Shown here piece after piece: positions 7,344 through 15,921 of a DNA stretch of 64,000 nucleotides (its first letter is position 1; each line of letters starts with the position of its first letter). A program made the position numbers and the translations under genes. The stretch lies in contig OY282383.1 of NCBI GenBank assembly GCA_958295855.1, forward strand, positions 750,481 through 814,480. Direction: 5' to 3'. The notes beneath the pieces were generated by a model. That model saw nothing but the letters and a program-made list of their open reading frames with translations, was not told the origin of the DNA and searched no databases. The stretch is from an uncultured Poribacteria bacterium. GTDB taxonomy: Bacteria; Poribacteria; WGA-4E; WGA-3G.

Positions 7344-8162
7344 ATGTTTTTGGCAAAACGCTATCTGAATCACACGCTCACTGCAATTGCTATCATCACC
7401 CTCAGTTTCGGGATGATAACGGCAAGCAATGCGAACCTAGACCAAGAGACAATCGCAGGAATGTGGACGTTTGAAGAAGGCAAGGGAAAAGTCGTCACAG
7501 ACCTCTCCGGCAACGGAAGCGACGGCGAATTTGTTGGTGACCTGAAATGGGAAAATGGCAAATTTGGGGGCGGATTGGAGTTTAACGGCCAAGACACCTG
7601 GGTCAAACTCGGTACCAACTTGGATTTCAAGGATTCCGAAGGTTTCTCAATCCACGCTTGGGTTTATGCCGCAGCAGATCCGACCGGTAAATGTGTTATA
7701 TGGAAAGGGCTTGGATGCTCAACCTGGTCGCAGTTTTTACTCGGAACGGGTGCACACGAAAACTCCGAAAATAGCACAAAGGCAGCCTTCCACATCCGCG
7801 TCGCTAACGGCGGTGCAAAACTTGAAGTCCTCGGCGGTGAACTCCCGGCGAAAGAATGGATCCACCTTGTCGGTACATGGGATGGATCGCAACTTCACGT
7901 CTATGTTAACGGCAAACTCGAGAACAGTGAAGATGCCGAGGGACCGCCGTGGGCATCCACCGAAGAGGTTTATATCGGTGCCGACCCGGGCTGCGGTATG
8001 CGGTGCCAATGGGAAGGCATCATAGATGAAGTGGTTATCTTCAATGTCCCACTTACTGATGATGAAGTTGCGAAACTCGGTGCAGGTATTGAAGGTGCAT
8101 TAGCCGTTGATGCCGCCGGGAAAACGGCGACGACGTGGGGCAGACTCAAAGCCTCCCAGTAG
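7344..8162 (+). CDS. Secreted LamG-domain protein with TWG tail (3)
   Basis: A 272-residue protein with a clear signal peptide (cut near NANL) and one LamG domain: GMWTFEEGKGKVVTDLSGNG, GGGLEFNGQDTWV, GTWDGSQLHVYVNGKL and IDEVVIFNVPL. GGAGGAAG precedes the ATG. Two cysteine pairs (CVIWKGLGC, CGMRC) could form disulfides outside the cell. The C-terminus is GKTATTWGRLKASQ. It follows the second LamG gene after 124 bases that contain two or three GCGATC-type palindromic repeats. Confidence 0.85.
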   Translation: MFLAKRYLNHTLTAIAIITLSFGMITASNANLDQETIAGMWTFEEGKGKVVTDLSGNGSDGEFVGDLKWENGKFGGGLEFNGQDTWVKLGTNLDFKDSEGFSIHAWVYAAADPTGKCVIWKGLGCSTWSQFLLGTGAHENSENSTKAAFHIRVANGGAKLEVLGGELPAKEWIHLVGTWDGSQLHVYVNGKLENSEDAEGPPWASTEEVYIGADPGCGMRCQWEGIIDEVVIFNVPLTDDEVAKLGAGIEGALAVDAAGKTATTWGRLKASQ

Positions 8163-8250
8163 GTATCCGACGCGGTTGATTGCAAATTGTGATGAAGCTA
8201 TACGGGATGCCCGCCACACCTGGTTGGGCATCTCCTATTAGAGAATCAAG

Positions 8251-8466
8251 GCAAGAAACCAAAATAAAGGGTATGCCGTTGCTGTCAATCTAACCACACA
8301 AGCGAGTTGTGAAAAGGTGGTGCAGGAGACAATTGCGCACTTCGGTGGCGTTGATATCTTAGTCAACAATGTGGGCACCGCCCAGAATGCTGATATTTTG
8401 GCACTGTCGCCGGCGTTGATTGATAACGCGCTCGCGTCGTGCTTGCCCGTTGCTGAACTGAACTAA
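8251..8466 (+). pseudogene. Remnant of a short-chain dehydrogenase/reductase gene
   Basis: In one frame this reads AVNLTTQASCEKVVQETI then AHFGGVDILVNNVGT, the NAD-site half of an SDR, and stops at TAA 8464-8466. The N-terminal glycine motif and the catalytic YxxxK half are both missing and there is no start codon, so it is gene debris rather than a gene. Confidence 0.7.
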
Positions 8467-8479
8467 CCGTGGATCACTT

Positions 8480-8647
8480 ATGGGAACAATTTTACTTGTC
8501 ATTTTCGGCATCGTCATCTTTGTTGTGGGTGTGGTGCTTCTCTTCAAAATTTTGCAAGCGATTTTCGCCTTCGTATTTTCCGCCGCTTTATTTATCATTG
8601 TTGTTGGCGGCGCATTCCTCATCCTCAGGAAGATTTTTAGAGGCTAG
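8480..8647 (+). CDS. Small membrane protein, 55 residues
   Basis: ATG at 8480 opens a 55-residue frame ending TAG 8645-8647. It is almost wholly hydrophobic: two membrane helices (about residues 3-24 and 26-49) separated by a lysine, and a basic end (LRKIFRG). No strong ribosome site is visible and no family was recognised. It lies directly ahead of the methyltransferase gene. The very biased composition makes a chance frame unlikely but not excluded. Confidence 0.5.
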   Translation: MGTILLVIFGIVIFVVGVVLLFKILQAIFAFVFSAALFIIVVGGAFLILRKIFRG

Positions 8648-8678
8648 AAGGTGCTGGTTATTGGGCGAGGTTTCCGGA

Positions 8679-10157
8679 GTGAATGTCGAGAACCGAACCA
8701 TCTTTGAAAACGACAATCTGCATGTGCTGCGCGGGCTTGACACAGACACTATAGACCTGATCTATCTCGACCCGCCTTTCAACTCCAATAGAACCTATGA
8801 AGCACCGATAGGGAGCGAAGCAGCGGGCGCAGCCTTCAAAGATTCCTGGACGTTAAATGATTTAGATAACGCGTGGCACGGTGAACTCGCAGACCGGCAT
8901 CCTGCGCTTTATCACGCTATCAGTGCCGCTGAGTTTAGTCACGGGAAGTCCATGAAGGCCTACCTCATCATGATGAGCATCCGGATGCTGGAGATGCATC
9001 GAATCCTGAAACCGACAGGGACTATCTATCTCCACTGCGACGATACCGCTGCCCACTACCTCAAAATGATGATGGATAGCATTTTCGGGAAAGATAATTT
9101 TCGGAACGAGATCATCTGGCAAAGGGCGGTAACCAGCAAAGGGAATCTCACAAAAGGGCTGGCACGGGATTCGGACTTCATCCTCCGGTATTCAAAGAGC
9201 AACGACTTTGTGTGGCATCCTGAGGCTGTCACGATTCCCTACGATATGGCGAATTTGGACGAAAAAACGAAAAAGCAGTATAACCATATTGATCCGGAAA
9301 CGGGGAGGCTTGTTTCGTATACTGCCCTAAACGCTCCCATACAGGATTCTGACTCTAATCTCACTTATGAGTTAATGGGCATCGTTAGAACGTGGCGTTG
9401 GACAAAAGCACGGATGATGAAAGAGCTCGAAGCGGGACGCGTTGTGCAGACACGTCCCGGGAACGTCCCCCGATATAAGCGGTACCTTGACGAACAGAAA
9501 GGCAAAACCCTCAACAACATCTGGGTGGATATTCCCAACTTAACGGCGAGAAGTAAAGAACGGGTTGGATATCCCACGCAGAAACCGCTGGCGTTGCTAG
9601 AACGCATTATTGGCGCGAGTAGCAACCCCGGTGACATGGTGCTAGACCCTTTCTGTGGGTGTGCTACCACATGCGTCGCTGCCGAACGGCTACAACGTCA
9701 CTGGATAGGTGTTGATCTCAGTCCGAAAGCTGTTGAATTGGTCAAATTCCGTCTTGAACGGGAAGGTATATATGAACAAGGCGGTATCCTCGGACAGGTG
9801 ATTCACAGAACGGATGTCCCGAAACGTTCCGATGCCTCTGTTCCTTATCAAATGCATGACGAAACATTATTGGGTGTGCAGGATACTTCGGACACGGTTC
9901 GATCTCAGGTTGAATCAAGGCAGTATCACACCTATAAACACACGTTATTTGGAATTCAGGAAGGCAAATGTAATGGCTGTCAAGTGTTGTTCCCCTTTCG
10001 TAATATGACAGTCGACCACATTCTCGCAACATCCAAAGGGGGCACCGATGCTCCTGAGAACCTTCAGTTGTTGTGCGGTGCGTGCAATTCGATGAAGGGA
10101 AATCGTACCCAGGAACAACTGATTCAGAAGTTGAAAAACGAAGGAATTCTCCGATGA
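8679..10157 (+). CDS. DNA methyltransferase fused to C-terminal HNH endonuclease
   Basis: About 492 residues from GTG 8679 (start uncertain; TTG 8661 is an alternative). The N-terminal part is a beta-class amino-methyltransferase with motif IV first (LIYLDPPFNSN, residues 28-37) and the SAM motif I later (VLDPFCGCATTCVAA, near 320), as in type III Mod and related N6-adenine or N4-cytosine enzymes. The last 70 residues are an HNH nuclease: CNGC, TVDHILATSKGG, LLCGACNSMKG. Both activities in one chain without a helicase suggests a self-contained restriction-modification or solitary modification enzyme. The stop overlaps the next start as ATGA. Confidence 0.85.
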   Translation: MNVENRTIFENDNLHVLRGLDTDTIDLIYLDPPFNSNRTYEAPIGSEAAGAAFKDSWTLNDLDNAWHGELADRHPALYHAISAAEFSHGKSMKAYLIMMSIRMLEMHRILKPTGTIYLHCDDTAAHYLKMMMDSIFGKDNFRNEIIWQRAVTSKGNLTKGLARDSDFILRYSKSNDFVWHPEAVTIPYDMANLDEKTKKQYNHIDPETGRLVSYTALNAPIQDSDSNLTYELMGIVRTWRWTKARMMKELEAGRVVQTRPGNVPRYKRYLDEQKGKTLNNIWVDIPNLTARSKERVGYPTQKPLALLERIIGASSNPGDMVLDPFCGCATTCVAAERLQRHWIGVDLSPKAVELVKFRLEREGIYEQGGILGQVIHRTDVPKRSDASVPYQMHDETLLGVQDTSDTVRSQVESRQYHTYKHTLFGIQEGKCNGCQVLFPFRNMTVDHILATSKGGTDAPENLQLLCGACNSMKGNRTQEQLIQKLKNEGILR

Positions 10158-10945
10158 AAAAGTTTATGAAGTTTCTAACGTCTACTGAGGGCGCTGTCAG
10201 GATAATAACAATAGTGGTGCTGGTATTCTTTGTAACGCATCTCACAGCGGTTGCAAAGCGCGATAAACAGTACGTTGCCAAACAGATTACAAACCTCAAG
10301 GTAGACGGTAAACTCGACGAATGGAAACGCGCCGAAATTGTTGCCTTTGATGAACTGAAAGATGTCGGTGCCGGCCTCCCGAAAGCCAGCGACTTTACCG
10401 GCCAAGGCAGGGTCGCTTGGAGTGCCCAAGACGCAACCCGTATCTACTTCGCCGTTCAAATCACCGACGACAAACTCCAAGATATTCATCCCGATGATGA
10501 CAAGTGGTGGGAGGATGATAGCGTTGAGTTTATGTTTGATTTTGACAACGGGATGGTGAGAGAGAGCCTCGTTCAGTGGACGCTTGGTGCCAACGGAAAA
10601 GATTTATCCGCTGCGGCATCAGAGGAAAATACAGAATGGGTGCTTATCAAAAACGGAAATGATTACATCTATGAGGTAGCCATCGACCCGACGAAGCCGC
10701 GCGGCAACCCACAGTTTGCAAATCCGGCGAAAGGGACGGACTTCAAGGCAAAAGCAGGGATGACGATCGGGCTCAGTTTCCACATGAACGATTGTGAAAA
10801 CGGGAGCCGTGAACATCAGATAGGGTGGGTTCCCGGGGGTGCATGGGATGCGCTCGCCTACGGGGATCTCACTTTTGACAGCGAAATATTAGCTGTGGAG
10901 CCTGCAGGCAAACTTGCGTTGACCTGGGGAGCTATCAAGCAATAA
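10154..10945 (+). CDS. Secreted CBM9-like protein with TWG tail
   Basis: A 263-residue protein whose ATG overlaps the methyltransferase stop, so translation may be coupled. A membrane-spanning or signal segment (IITIVVLVFFVTHLTAVA) is followed by a family 9 carbohydrate-binding-like sandwich: LKVDGKLDEWKRAE, IYFAVQITDDKLQ, DSVEFMFDFDNG, then IGLSFHMND and GWVPGGAWD. It ends GKLALTWGAIKQ like the LamG proteins upstream, although its fold is different. Role inferred as glycan binding at the envelope. Confidence 0.8.
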   Translation: MKKFMKFLTSTEGAVRIITIVVLVFFVTHLTAVAKRDKQYVAKQITNLKVDGKLDEWKRAEIVAFDELKDVGAGLPKASDFTGQGRVAWSAQDATRIYFAVQITDDKLQDIHPDDDKWWEDDSVEFMFDFDNGMVRESLVQWTLGANGKDLSAAASEENTEWVLIKNGNDYIYEVAIDPTKPRGNPQFANPAKGTDFKAKAGMTIGLSFHMNDCENGSREHQIGWVPGGAWDALAYGDLTFDSEILAVEPAGKLALTWGAIKQ

Positions 10946-11037
10946 TTTCCATGAATATCCGTAGAATGGGGTAAGGTGCAGTGCCATAAAATTTATACAA
11001 ATCTATACAAACGTAGTCATATCTAACATGGCTTTAG

Positions 11038-11068
11038 GGTATTCACCCTGCAAAGCAGGGATAATACC
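11038..11068. repeat. 31-bp palindrome, copy 1
   Basis: Outer arms GGTAT / ATACC and inner arms CCCTGC / GCAGGG around AAA. It lies in the left end of IS copy A, upstream of the tnpB promoter. The other two IS605-type copies lack it here and have it inside tnpB instead. Confidence 0.85.
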
Positions 11069-11084
11069 ATTAGTGCATTTTTGT

Positions 11085-11113
11085 TTGACTTTTGCTGTGT
11101 GTTGTGGTATAAT
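11085..11113 (+). promoter_or_regulatory. tnpB: Promoter of tnpB copy A
   Basis: TTGACT (11085-11090), 17-base spacer, TATAAT (11108-11113). Transcription should start near 11120, at the first bases of the leader pseudoknot. Confidence 0.75.
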
Positions 11114-11118
11114 TAGGG

Positions 11119-11200
11119 TATCACGTTGGCAAGCATATCTAGCGCCACCTCTCGGTGGCGTGCTTGCCCTCCCACTAGATAGGGGATAAGAGACGTGATA
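11119..11200 (+). promoter_or_regulatory. Covarying leader pseudoknot, copy A
   Basis: Closing stem TATCACGT (11119-11126) / ACGTGATA (11193-11200). Inside: P1 GGCAAGCA / TGCTTGCC (11128-11135, 11161-11168), P2 TATCTAG / CTAGATA (11136-11142, 11175-11181), P3 CGCCACC / GGTGGCG (11143-11149, 11154-11160) with loop TCTC. P1 and P2 interlock as a pseudoknot. It ends one base before the GTG of tnpB. All three inner stems differ from the other copies yet remain paired. Confidence 0.75.
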
Positions 11201-11201
11201 C

Positions 11202-12299
11202 GTGAAAACCATGTCTCTACGAACACAGAAGATTCAACTCATTCCGAATAACAAGCAGGCGACGGCTATGGCTCAGCACTGCGGTTACGCGCGTGTAGCC
11301 TACAATGCATCGTTGTCTTCGTTTAAAAGCGGATTAGATGATGGTAACTGGAAGACACTCTATGACATCAAGAAGGAATTCAATGCCCGTAAACGTGAAG
11401 TCTTTCCTTGGTGTGATGAGATGTCCCAGAATGCCAGTAAGAACGCCATTCATCATTTTAGCGATGCAGTGAGACGATGGCGGAGCGGTCAGAACAGTTT
11501 TCCTAAGCCGAAGAACCGAAGCGGTAAGCATAGTTACCAAGCGGATAACGGACTGAATTCTGTTCGCGTGGAACGGAAGCGTGTTAAGCTGCCTGTCATC
11601 GGGTGGGTGCGGATGACGGAGAAATTGAGATGGACAGGCGACATCGGCAGAGTCGTCGTCTCCCGTAAAGATGATAAATGGTTCGTGTCTATTCTGGTAC
11701 ACACTGATGAGGAGAATACAATGGTGCAGGTGCCGTTGTTCGATGACAAGCCTGCGGTAGGCGTTGACGTTGGTATCAATACACTGGCAACACTATCCGA
11801 TGGGACTAAATATGAGAACCCACGCCCATTGAAACGCTACCTAAGGAAGTTAAGGCGTGCCGGGCGAATGCTGTCACGGAAGACAAGGTTCTCTAACAAC
11901 TGGCATAAGGCACGGAAACGGCTTGCCAGCATTCACTATAGAATCTCCTGTATCAGATCGGATAGTCATCATAAGGCAAGCACTGCCATCGTTCGGAAAG
12001 CTTCGGCTATTGGTATAGAGACGTTGAACGTCAGCGGTATGCTAAAGAACAAGAAACTTGCAAAGCATATAGCCGATGCATCTCTATACCGATTTTTGAC
12101 GATGATAAAGTATAAAGCAGAACGGCGCGGTATCCCCGTCACGGAGGCTACCATGTTCTTTGCTAGTAGCAAAACTTGCAGTTCATGTGGGCACAAAAAG
12201 ACGGAACTTGACCTCTCTGAACGCACCTACCACTGCGGTGAGTGTGGTTTCACGTGCGATCGCGATGTCAACGCAGCAATCAACCTTTGCCCTTCATAA
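11202..12299 (+). CDS. tnpB: TnpB, RuvC-like RNA-guided nuclease (full length)
   Basis: A 365-residue TnpB. N-terminal helical part (TQKIQLIPNNKQATAMAQHC), RuvC site aspartate in VGVDVGINTLATLSDG, glutamate in IGIETLNVSGM, the zinc-binding CSSCGHKK and CGECGFTC, and the final aspartate in CDRDVNAAINL. Known TnpB proteins cut DNA using a guide RNA from the element's right end and favour retention of the element. Start is GTG 11202 or ATG 11211; neither has a clear Shine-Dalgarno, which fits control by the leader structure. The other two copies are interrupted. Confidence 0.9.
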   Translation: MKTMSLRTQKIQLIPNNKQATAMAQHCGYARVAYNASLSSFKSGLDDGNWKTLYDIKKEFNARKREVFPWCDEMSQNASKNAIHHFSDAVRRWRSGQNSFPKPKNRSGKHSYQADNGLNSVRVERKRVKLPVIGWVRMTEKLRWTGDIGRVVVSRKDDKWFVSILVHTDEENTMVQVPLFDDKPAVGVDVGINTLATLSDGTKYENPRPLKRYLRKLRRAGRMLSRKTRFSNNWHKARKRLASIHYRISCIRSDSHHKASTAIVRKASAIGIETLNVSGMLKNKKLAKHIADASLYRFLTMIKYKAERRGIPVTEATMFFASSKTCSSCGHKKTELDLSERTYHCGECGFTCDRDVNAAINLCPS

Positions 12300-12463
12300 C
12301 AACCGTGTCGCCTCCAGCTCGGAGGAGACGTAAAACGCCTCTGGAGTTCGTGTAAGCCCTACGCTGGTAGGCAGTGAGTGTTGAATGAGGAAGTGTGGCA
12401 ACTGATGGTCGCCTGTTAGATTTGAATAGGTTTGATCAGATATGTATAAGTCCCACAGAGCGG
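12200..12463 (+). ncRNA. Probable omega-RNA region of IS copy A
   Basis: By analogy with characterised TnpB elements the guide RNA overlaps the 3' end of tnpB and runs to the right end, with the guide taken from flanking DNA (here TGTAGGCTTCC...). The 164 bases after the stop hold hairpins CCTCC-AGCT-CGGAGG and, near the end, CCTGTT / AATAGG. The first differs by paired changes in the other copies (CCCG / CGGG). Left boundary is a guess. Confidence 0.5.
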
Positions 12464-12618
12464 TGTAGGCTTCCCCTTCCTACGGATATTTCAATGCAGC
12501 ACAAACCTCCACCGAGATTTGTGGGAGGGGAATAATTCCCCGCTACAGGTTTCCCTATCTTGCTTCCTAATCGGGATTCGGAGATGCTCCTACTGCAAGG
12601 AGTGTCGAAAATTTTAAA

Positions 12619-14547
12619 ATGCCAAAACCTCGCGCATCCTTCACATCTGGAATTACCTTTCGCGCACTCCTCATCGGTACGCTGCTCGTCATCGGGAACG
12701 CCTACTGGCTCGCCTACGCGGCAGAGATGATTCAGCCGCAGTTCCTCCTCAACTTCGTCTCCCTCTTCTTCAATGCGATTTTTACGCTGTTCGCCCTTAT
12801 CGGCTTCAATCTCGCTTGGAAGAAAATCGCCCCGCGCAACGCCCTGACTGCACAAGAGTTGCTCGTCATCTATATCATGGTAGTCATGGTCTCGACGATC
12901 GGCGGCCATTCAATGATGACGTTTCTTATCGGCACGCTCGCCCATCCGTTTCGGTTCGCGACACCGGAAAATGAATGGGCAGATCTGTTCTGGCGTTACA
13001 TCCCGACGTGGTTCGTACCAGAAAACAGTGCCTTGGATGCCTATTTTGAGGGAGATTCGACCTTTTATCTCGCCAAACATCTGCGTGGCTGGAGCGTGCC
13101 GATTCTGGTGTGGACCGGGTTTGTCACGTTGCTTTGGTTCACACTCATCTGTTTGAACACAATTATCCGTGTGCAGTGGACCGAACGTGAAAAGTTAGCC
13201 TATCCGATAATCCAATTGCCGCTCCAGATGGCTCAGGGACGTAAAAGTTTTTACAAAAACGGCACCATGTGGCTCGGCTTTTCGGTTGCGGCGTTTATTG
13301 AACTGCTCGCGGGGCTGAGCTATCTGTTCCCGCAGGTTCCCTCTATTCAGCTCAACTACTACTCGATCACGCACCTTTTCACCGACAAGCCGTGGAACGC
13401 TGTCGGGTGGATTTCGTTGTCCGCCTACCCGTTTATCATCGGATTGACGTTCTTCGTGCCGCTGGACATTTCGATGTCGGCATGGTTTTTCTACCTATTT
13501 GGGAAAGTGGAGCGGATTATTCGCGTTGGGATGCTAGGGGAAGGTGAACTCTATTTTGCGGAGCGCGCAGGGGGCGCATGGCTTGCTGTCGGCGTTTTGG
13601 CGTTGTGGGGTACCCGGCATCACCTGCGAGATGTCGTGAGGAATTGTTTCACATCCAAGCAACCGTTTGATGATTCAAACGAACCGATGTCGTATCGCAG
13701 TGCCGTGCTGGGATTAATCTTTGGGGGCATCGGGCTGACGCTGTTCTCAGTGCAGGCAGGGATGTCCTTGGGCGGTGTGCTCGGTTTCATTGTTATCTTC
13801 ACCTTGATGGCACTCGGTGTCACGCGCGTTCGCGCCGAGTTCGGGCCGCCATCGCATGAGATTCTCGCCCTCGATCCGGCACGGCTGATGGCTGTCACCT
13901 TCGGACCGCGTTTTGTCGGCACAAGCAACCTCACAATTATCTCCTTCTACTACTGGCTCAACCGGCTCAACGTCTCACATCCGATGCCAAATCAATTGGA
14001 GGGTTTCAAGCTCGCCGAGCGTGCGGGTATAAACGGCCGAAAGCTGGTCTGGGTGATGATGTTTGCTATTGTGCTCGGGACGCTCGCCTCATTTTGGGCG
14101 TTCCTCTATCTACTCTATGACGCAGGCGCGCTGGCGGTGCATGGGTATGTCGTCGGCATCGGCAACGAGGTCTTCGGAAGGCGTTTACAACGCTGGATTA
14201 ACAACCCGACCGGGCCGAACTGGGGCGGGACGCAATCCATGGGCATCGGGGCAGTAATGACATGGCTCCTCTATTTTCTACGGCATAAATTCATCTGGTG
14301 GCCCTTCCACCCTATCGGGTATGTAATGACAGCGGCAACGTGGGGCGGCCTTGCCGATTTCTGGTTCTCTGTCTTCCTCGGCTGGTTGGTGAAGTTCGTC
14401 ATTATCACAATCTTTGGCTTGCGGGCACACCAACGGGCAATTCCGTTCTTTTTAGGATTAGTCATGGGCGATTATGTATTTGTAGGGCTCTGGGCACTGC
14501 TCGGGACGCTGTTTAATATCCCGACGTATGTCCTCTGGTCACCTTAG
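12619..14547 (+). CDS. Large multi-pass membrane protein (DUF6785/DUF6784-like)
   Basis: A 642-residue protein with about twelve or more hydrophobic segments through its whole length and no soluble domain. Segments such as GNAYWLAYAAEMI, RVQWTEREKLAYPIIQLPLQM and RVRAEFGPPSHEI resemble the DUF6785/DUF6784 membrane family that occurs in Poribacteria and Planctomycetes; function unknown, possibly an oligopeptide-transporter-like carrier. It stands alone between IS copies A and B, which point toward each other, but nothing shows that the IS moved it. Confidence 0.7.
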   Translation: MPKPRASFTSGITFRALLIGTLLVIGNAYWLAYAAEMIQPQFLLNFVSLFFNAIFTLFALIGFNLAWKKIAPRNALTAQELLVIYIMVVMVSTIGGHSMMTFLIGTLAHPFRFATPENEWADLFWRYIPTWFVPENSALDAYFEGDSTFYLAKHLRGWSVPILVWTGFVTLLWFTLICLNTIIRVQWTEREKLAYPIIQLPLQMAQGRKSFYKNGTMWLGFSVAAFIELLAGLSYLFPQVPSIQLNYYSITHLFTDKPWNAVGWISLSAYPFIIGLTFFVPLDISMSAWFFYLFGKVERIIRVGMLGEGELYFAERAGGAWLAVGVLALWGTRHHLRDVVRNCFTSKQPFDDSNEPMSYRSAVLGLIFGGIGLTLFSVQAGMSLGGVLGFIVIFTLMALGVTRVRAEFGPPSHEILALDPARLMAVTFGPRFVGTSNLTIISFYYWLNRLNVSHPMPNQLEGFKLAERAGINGRKLVWVMMFAIVLGTLASFWAFLYLLYDAGALAVHGYVVGIGNEVFGRRLQRWINNPTGPNWGGTQSMGIGAVMTWLLYFLRHKFIWWPFHPIGYVMTAATWGGLADFWFSVFLGWLVKFVIITIFGLRAHQRAIPFFLGLVMGDYVFVGLWALLGTLFNIPTYVLWSP

Positions 14548-14622
14548 GCCGCGGTGCCGCTTGAAAAACTGCTGTCTGAACCAGGATTATGCACCCTCCC
14601 TGATTGGCAACTGCCGTGGCAC

Positions 14623-14880
14623 CCGCTCTGTGGGATTTATACATATCTGATCAAACCTGTTCAAATCTAACAGGCGACCATCAGTTGCCACACTTCCTCA
14701 TTCAACACTCACTGCCTACCAGCGTAGGCCTTACACGAGCTCCAGAGGCGTTTTACGTCTCCCGCGAGCTACGGGCGACACGGTTGTTATGAAGGACACA
14801 GGTTGATTGCCGCGTTGACATCTCTGTCGCACGTGAAACCACACTCACCGCAGTGGTAGGTACGTTCAGAGAGGTCAAGT
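14623..14880 (-). ncRNA. Probable omega-RNA region of IS copy B
   Basis: 3' portion of tnpB plus the right end, by analogy with copy A. Contains the CCCG-TAGCT-CGCGGG hairpin and a perfect CCTGTT / AACAGG hairpin. The presumptive guide (minus strand) would begin GTGCCACGGCAGTTG. Confidence 0.45.
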
Positions 14881-15920
14881 TCCGTCTTTTTGTGCCCACA
14901 TGAACTGCAAGTCTTGCTACTAGCAAAGAACATGGTAGCCTCCGTGATGGGGATACCCCGCCGTTCTGCTTTATACTTTATCATCGTCAAAAAGCGGTAT
15001 AGAGATGCATCGGCTATATGCTTTGCAAGTTTCTTGTTCTTTAGCATACCGCTGACGTTCAACGTCTCAATACCAATAGCCGAAGCTTTCCGAACGATGG
15101 ACGTGCTTGTTTTATGATGACTATCTAATCTGATGCAGGAGACTCTGTAGTGAATGCTGGCAAGCCGTTTCCGTGCCTTATGCCAGTTGTTAGAGAACCT
15201 TGTCTTCCGTGACAGCATTCGCCCAGCACGCCTCAACTTTCGCAGATAACGCTTCAGGGGCCGGGGGTTCTCATACTTCGTGCCATCACTACACGTTGCC
15301 AGTGTATTGATACCCACATCAACGCCTACAGGCAGCCGGTCATCAATCAGTGGCATCTGAACCATCGAATTACCTTCATCAGTGTGGACCAGAATAGATA
15401 CAAACCACTTATCATCTTTACGGGAGACGACGACTCTACCTATATCGCCTGTCCATCGCAACTCCACACACATTCTCACCCATCCGATGACAGGCAGTTT
15501 GACGCGCTTCCGTTCCACGCGAACAGAGTTCTTGCCTAATGGTATTTACCCTGCTTTGCAGGGCTAATACCTTTACTCCGCTTGGTAACTATGTTTACCA
15601 CTTCGGTTTTTTGGCTTAGGAAACCTGTTCTGACCGCTCTTCCATCTTCTGACTGCATCGCTAAAATGATGAATGGCATTCTTGCTGGCATTCTGGGACA
15701 TCGCATCGCACCAGGGGAATATGTCACGTTTACGGGCATTGAATTCCTTTTTGATGTCATACAACGTCTTCCAATTACCATCGTCTAATCCGCTTTTAAA
15801 CGAAGACAGCGCAGCATTGTAGGCAACACGGGCATAACCGCAGTGCTGTGCCATAGCCGTCGCCTGCTTGTTATTCGGAATGAGTTGAATCTTCTGTGAT
15901 CGGAGTGACATGGTTTTCAC
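14787..15920 (-). pseudogene. tnpB: tnpB copy B, split by palindrome
   Basis: Two open parts: residues 1-115 (15920-15573, ending KNRSGKHSYQAE) and a 243-residue RuvC/zinc part (15518-14787). Between them lies the 31-bp palindrome with TAA, TAG and TAA stops in the old frame. The RuvC residues (VGVDVGINTLATCSDG, IGIETLNVSGM, DRDVNAAINL) and four zinc cysteines are intact. Compared with copy A the net insertion is 36 bases, a multiple of three, so only the stop codons break it. It might still yield two polypeptides. Confidence 0.8.
15541..15571. repeat. 31-bp palindrome, copy 2
   Basis: GGTAT / ATACC outer arms and CCCTGC / GCAGGG inner arms around TTT, inside tnpB copy B. Same position as palindrome copy 3 in IS copy C. 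Confidence 0.9.
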
Positions 15921-15921
15921 G

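Larger units (their letters stand above)
10972..12463 (+). mobile_element. IS200/IS605-type element, tnpB only, copy A
   Basis: Ends were set by comparing the three copies: each begins TAAGNTGCAGTG after a GGG and ends CCCACAGAGCGG, with no target duplication. Copy A is 1492 bases and carries a full-length tnpB, a 5' leader pseudoknot, a 31-bp palindrome at 11038-11068 and a 3' region expected to encode the guide RNA. There is no Y1 transposase tnpA, so it would depend on one supplied in trans. Confidence 0.85.

Noticed and set aside
11119..11200. HDV-like self-cleaving ribozyme in the tnpB leader
   Set aside because: The stem order P1-P2-P3-P3'-P1'-P2' is the same, but P3 is seven pairs with a TCTC loop lacking G partners, there is no P1.1 pairing and no catalytic-C junction; the six-base joiner is too short.
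12436..12909. 157-codon minus-strand frame at the start of the membrane protein gene
   Set aside because: Overlaps a well-supported membrane protein on the other strand and has no recognisable features.
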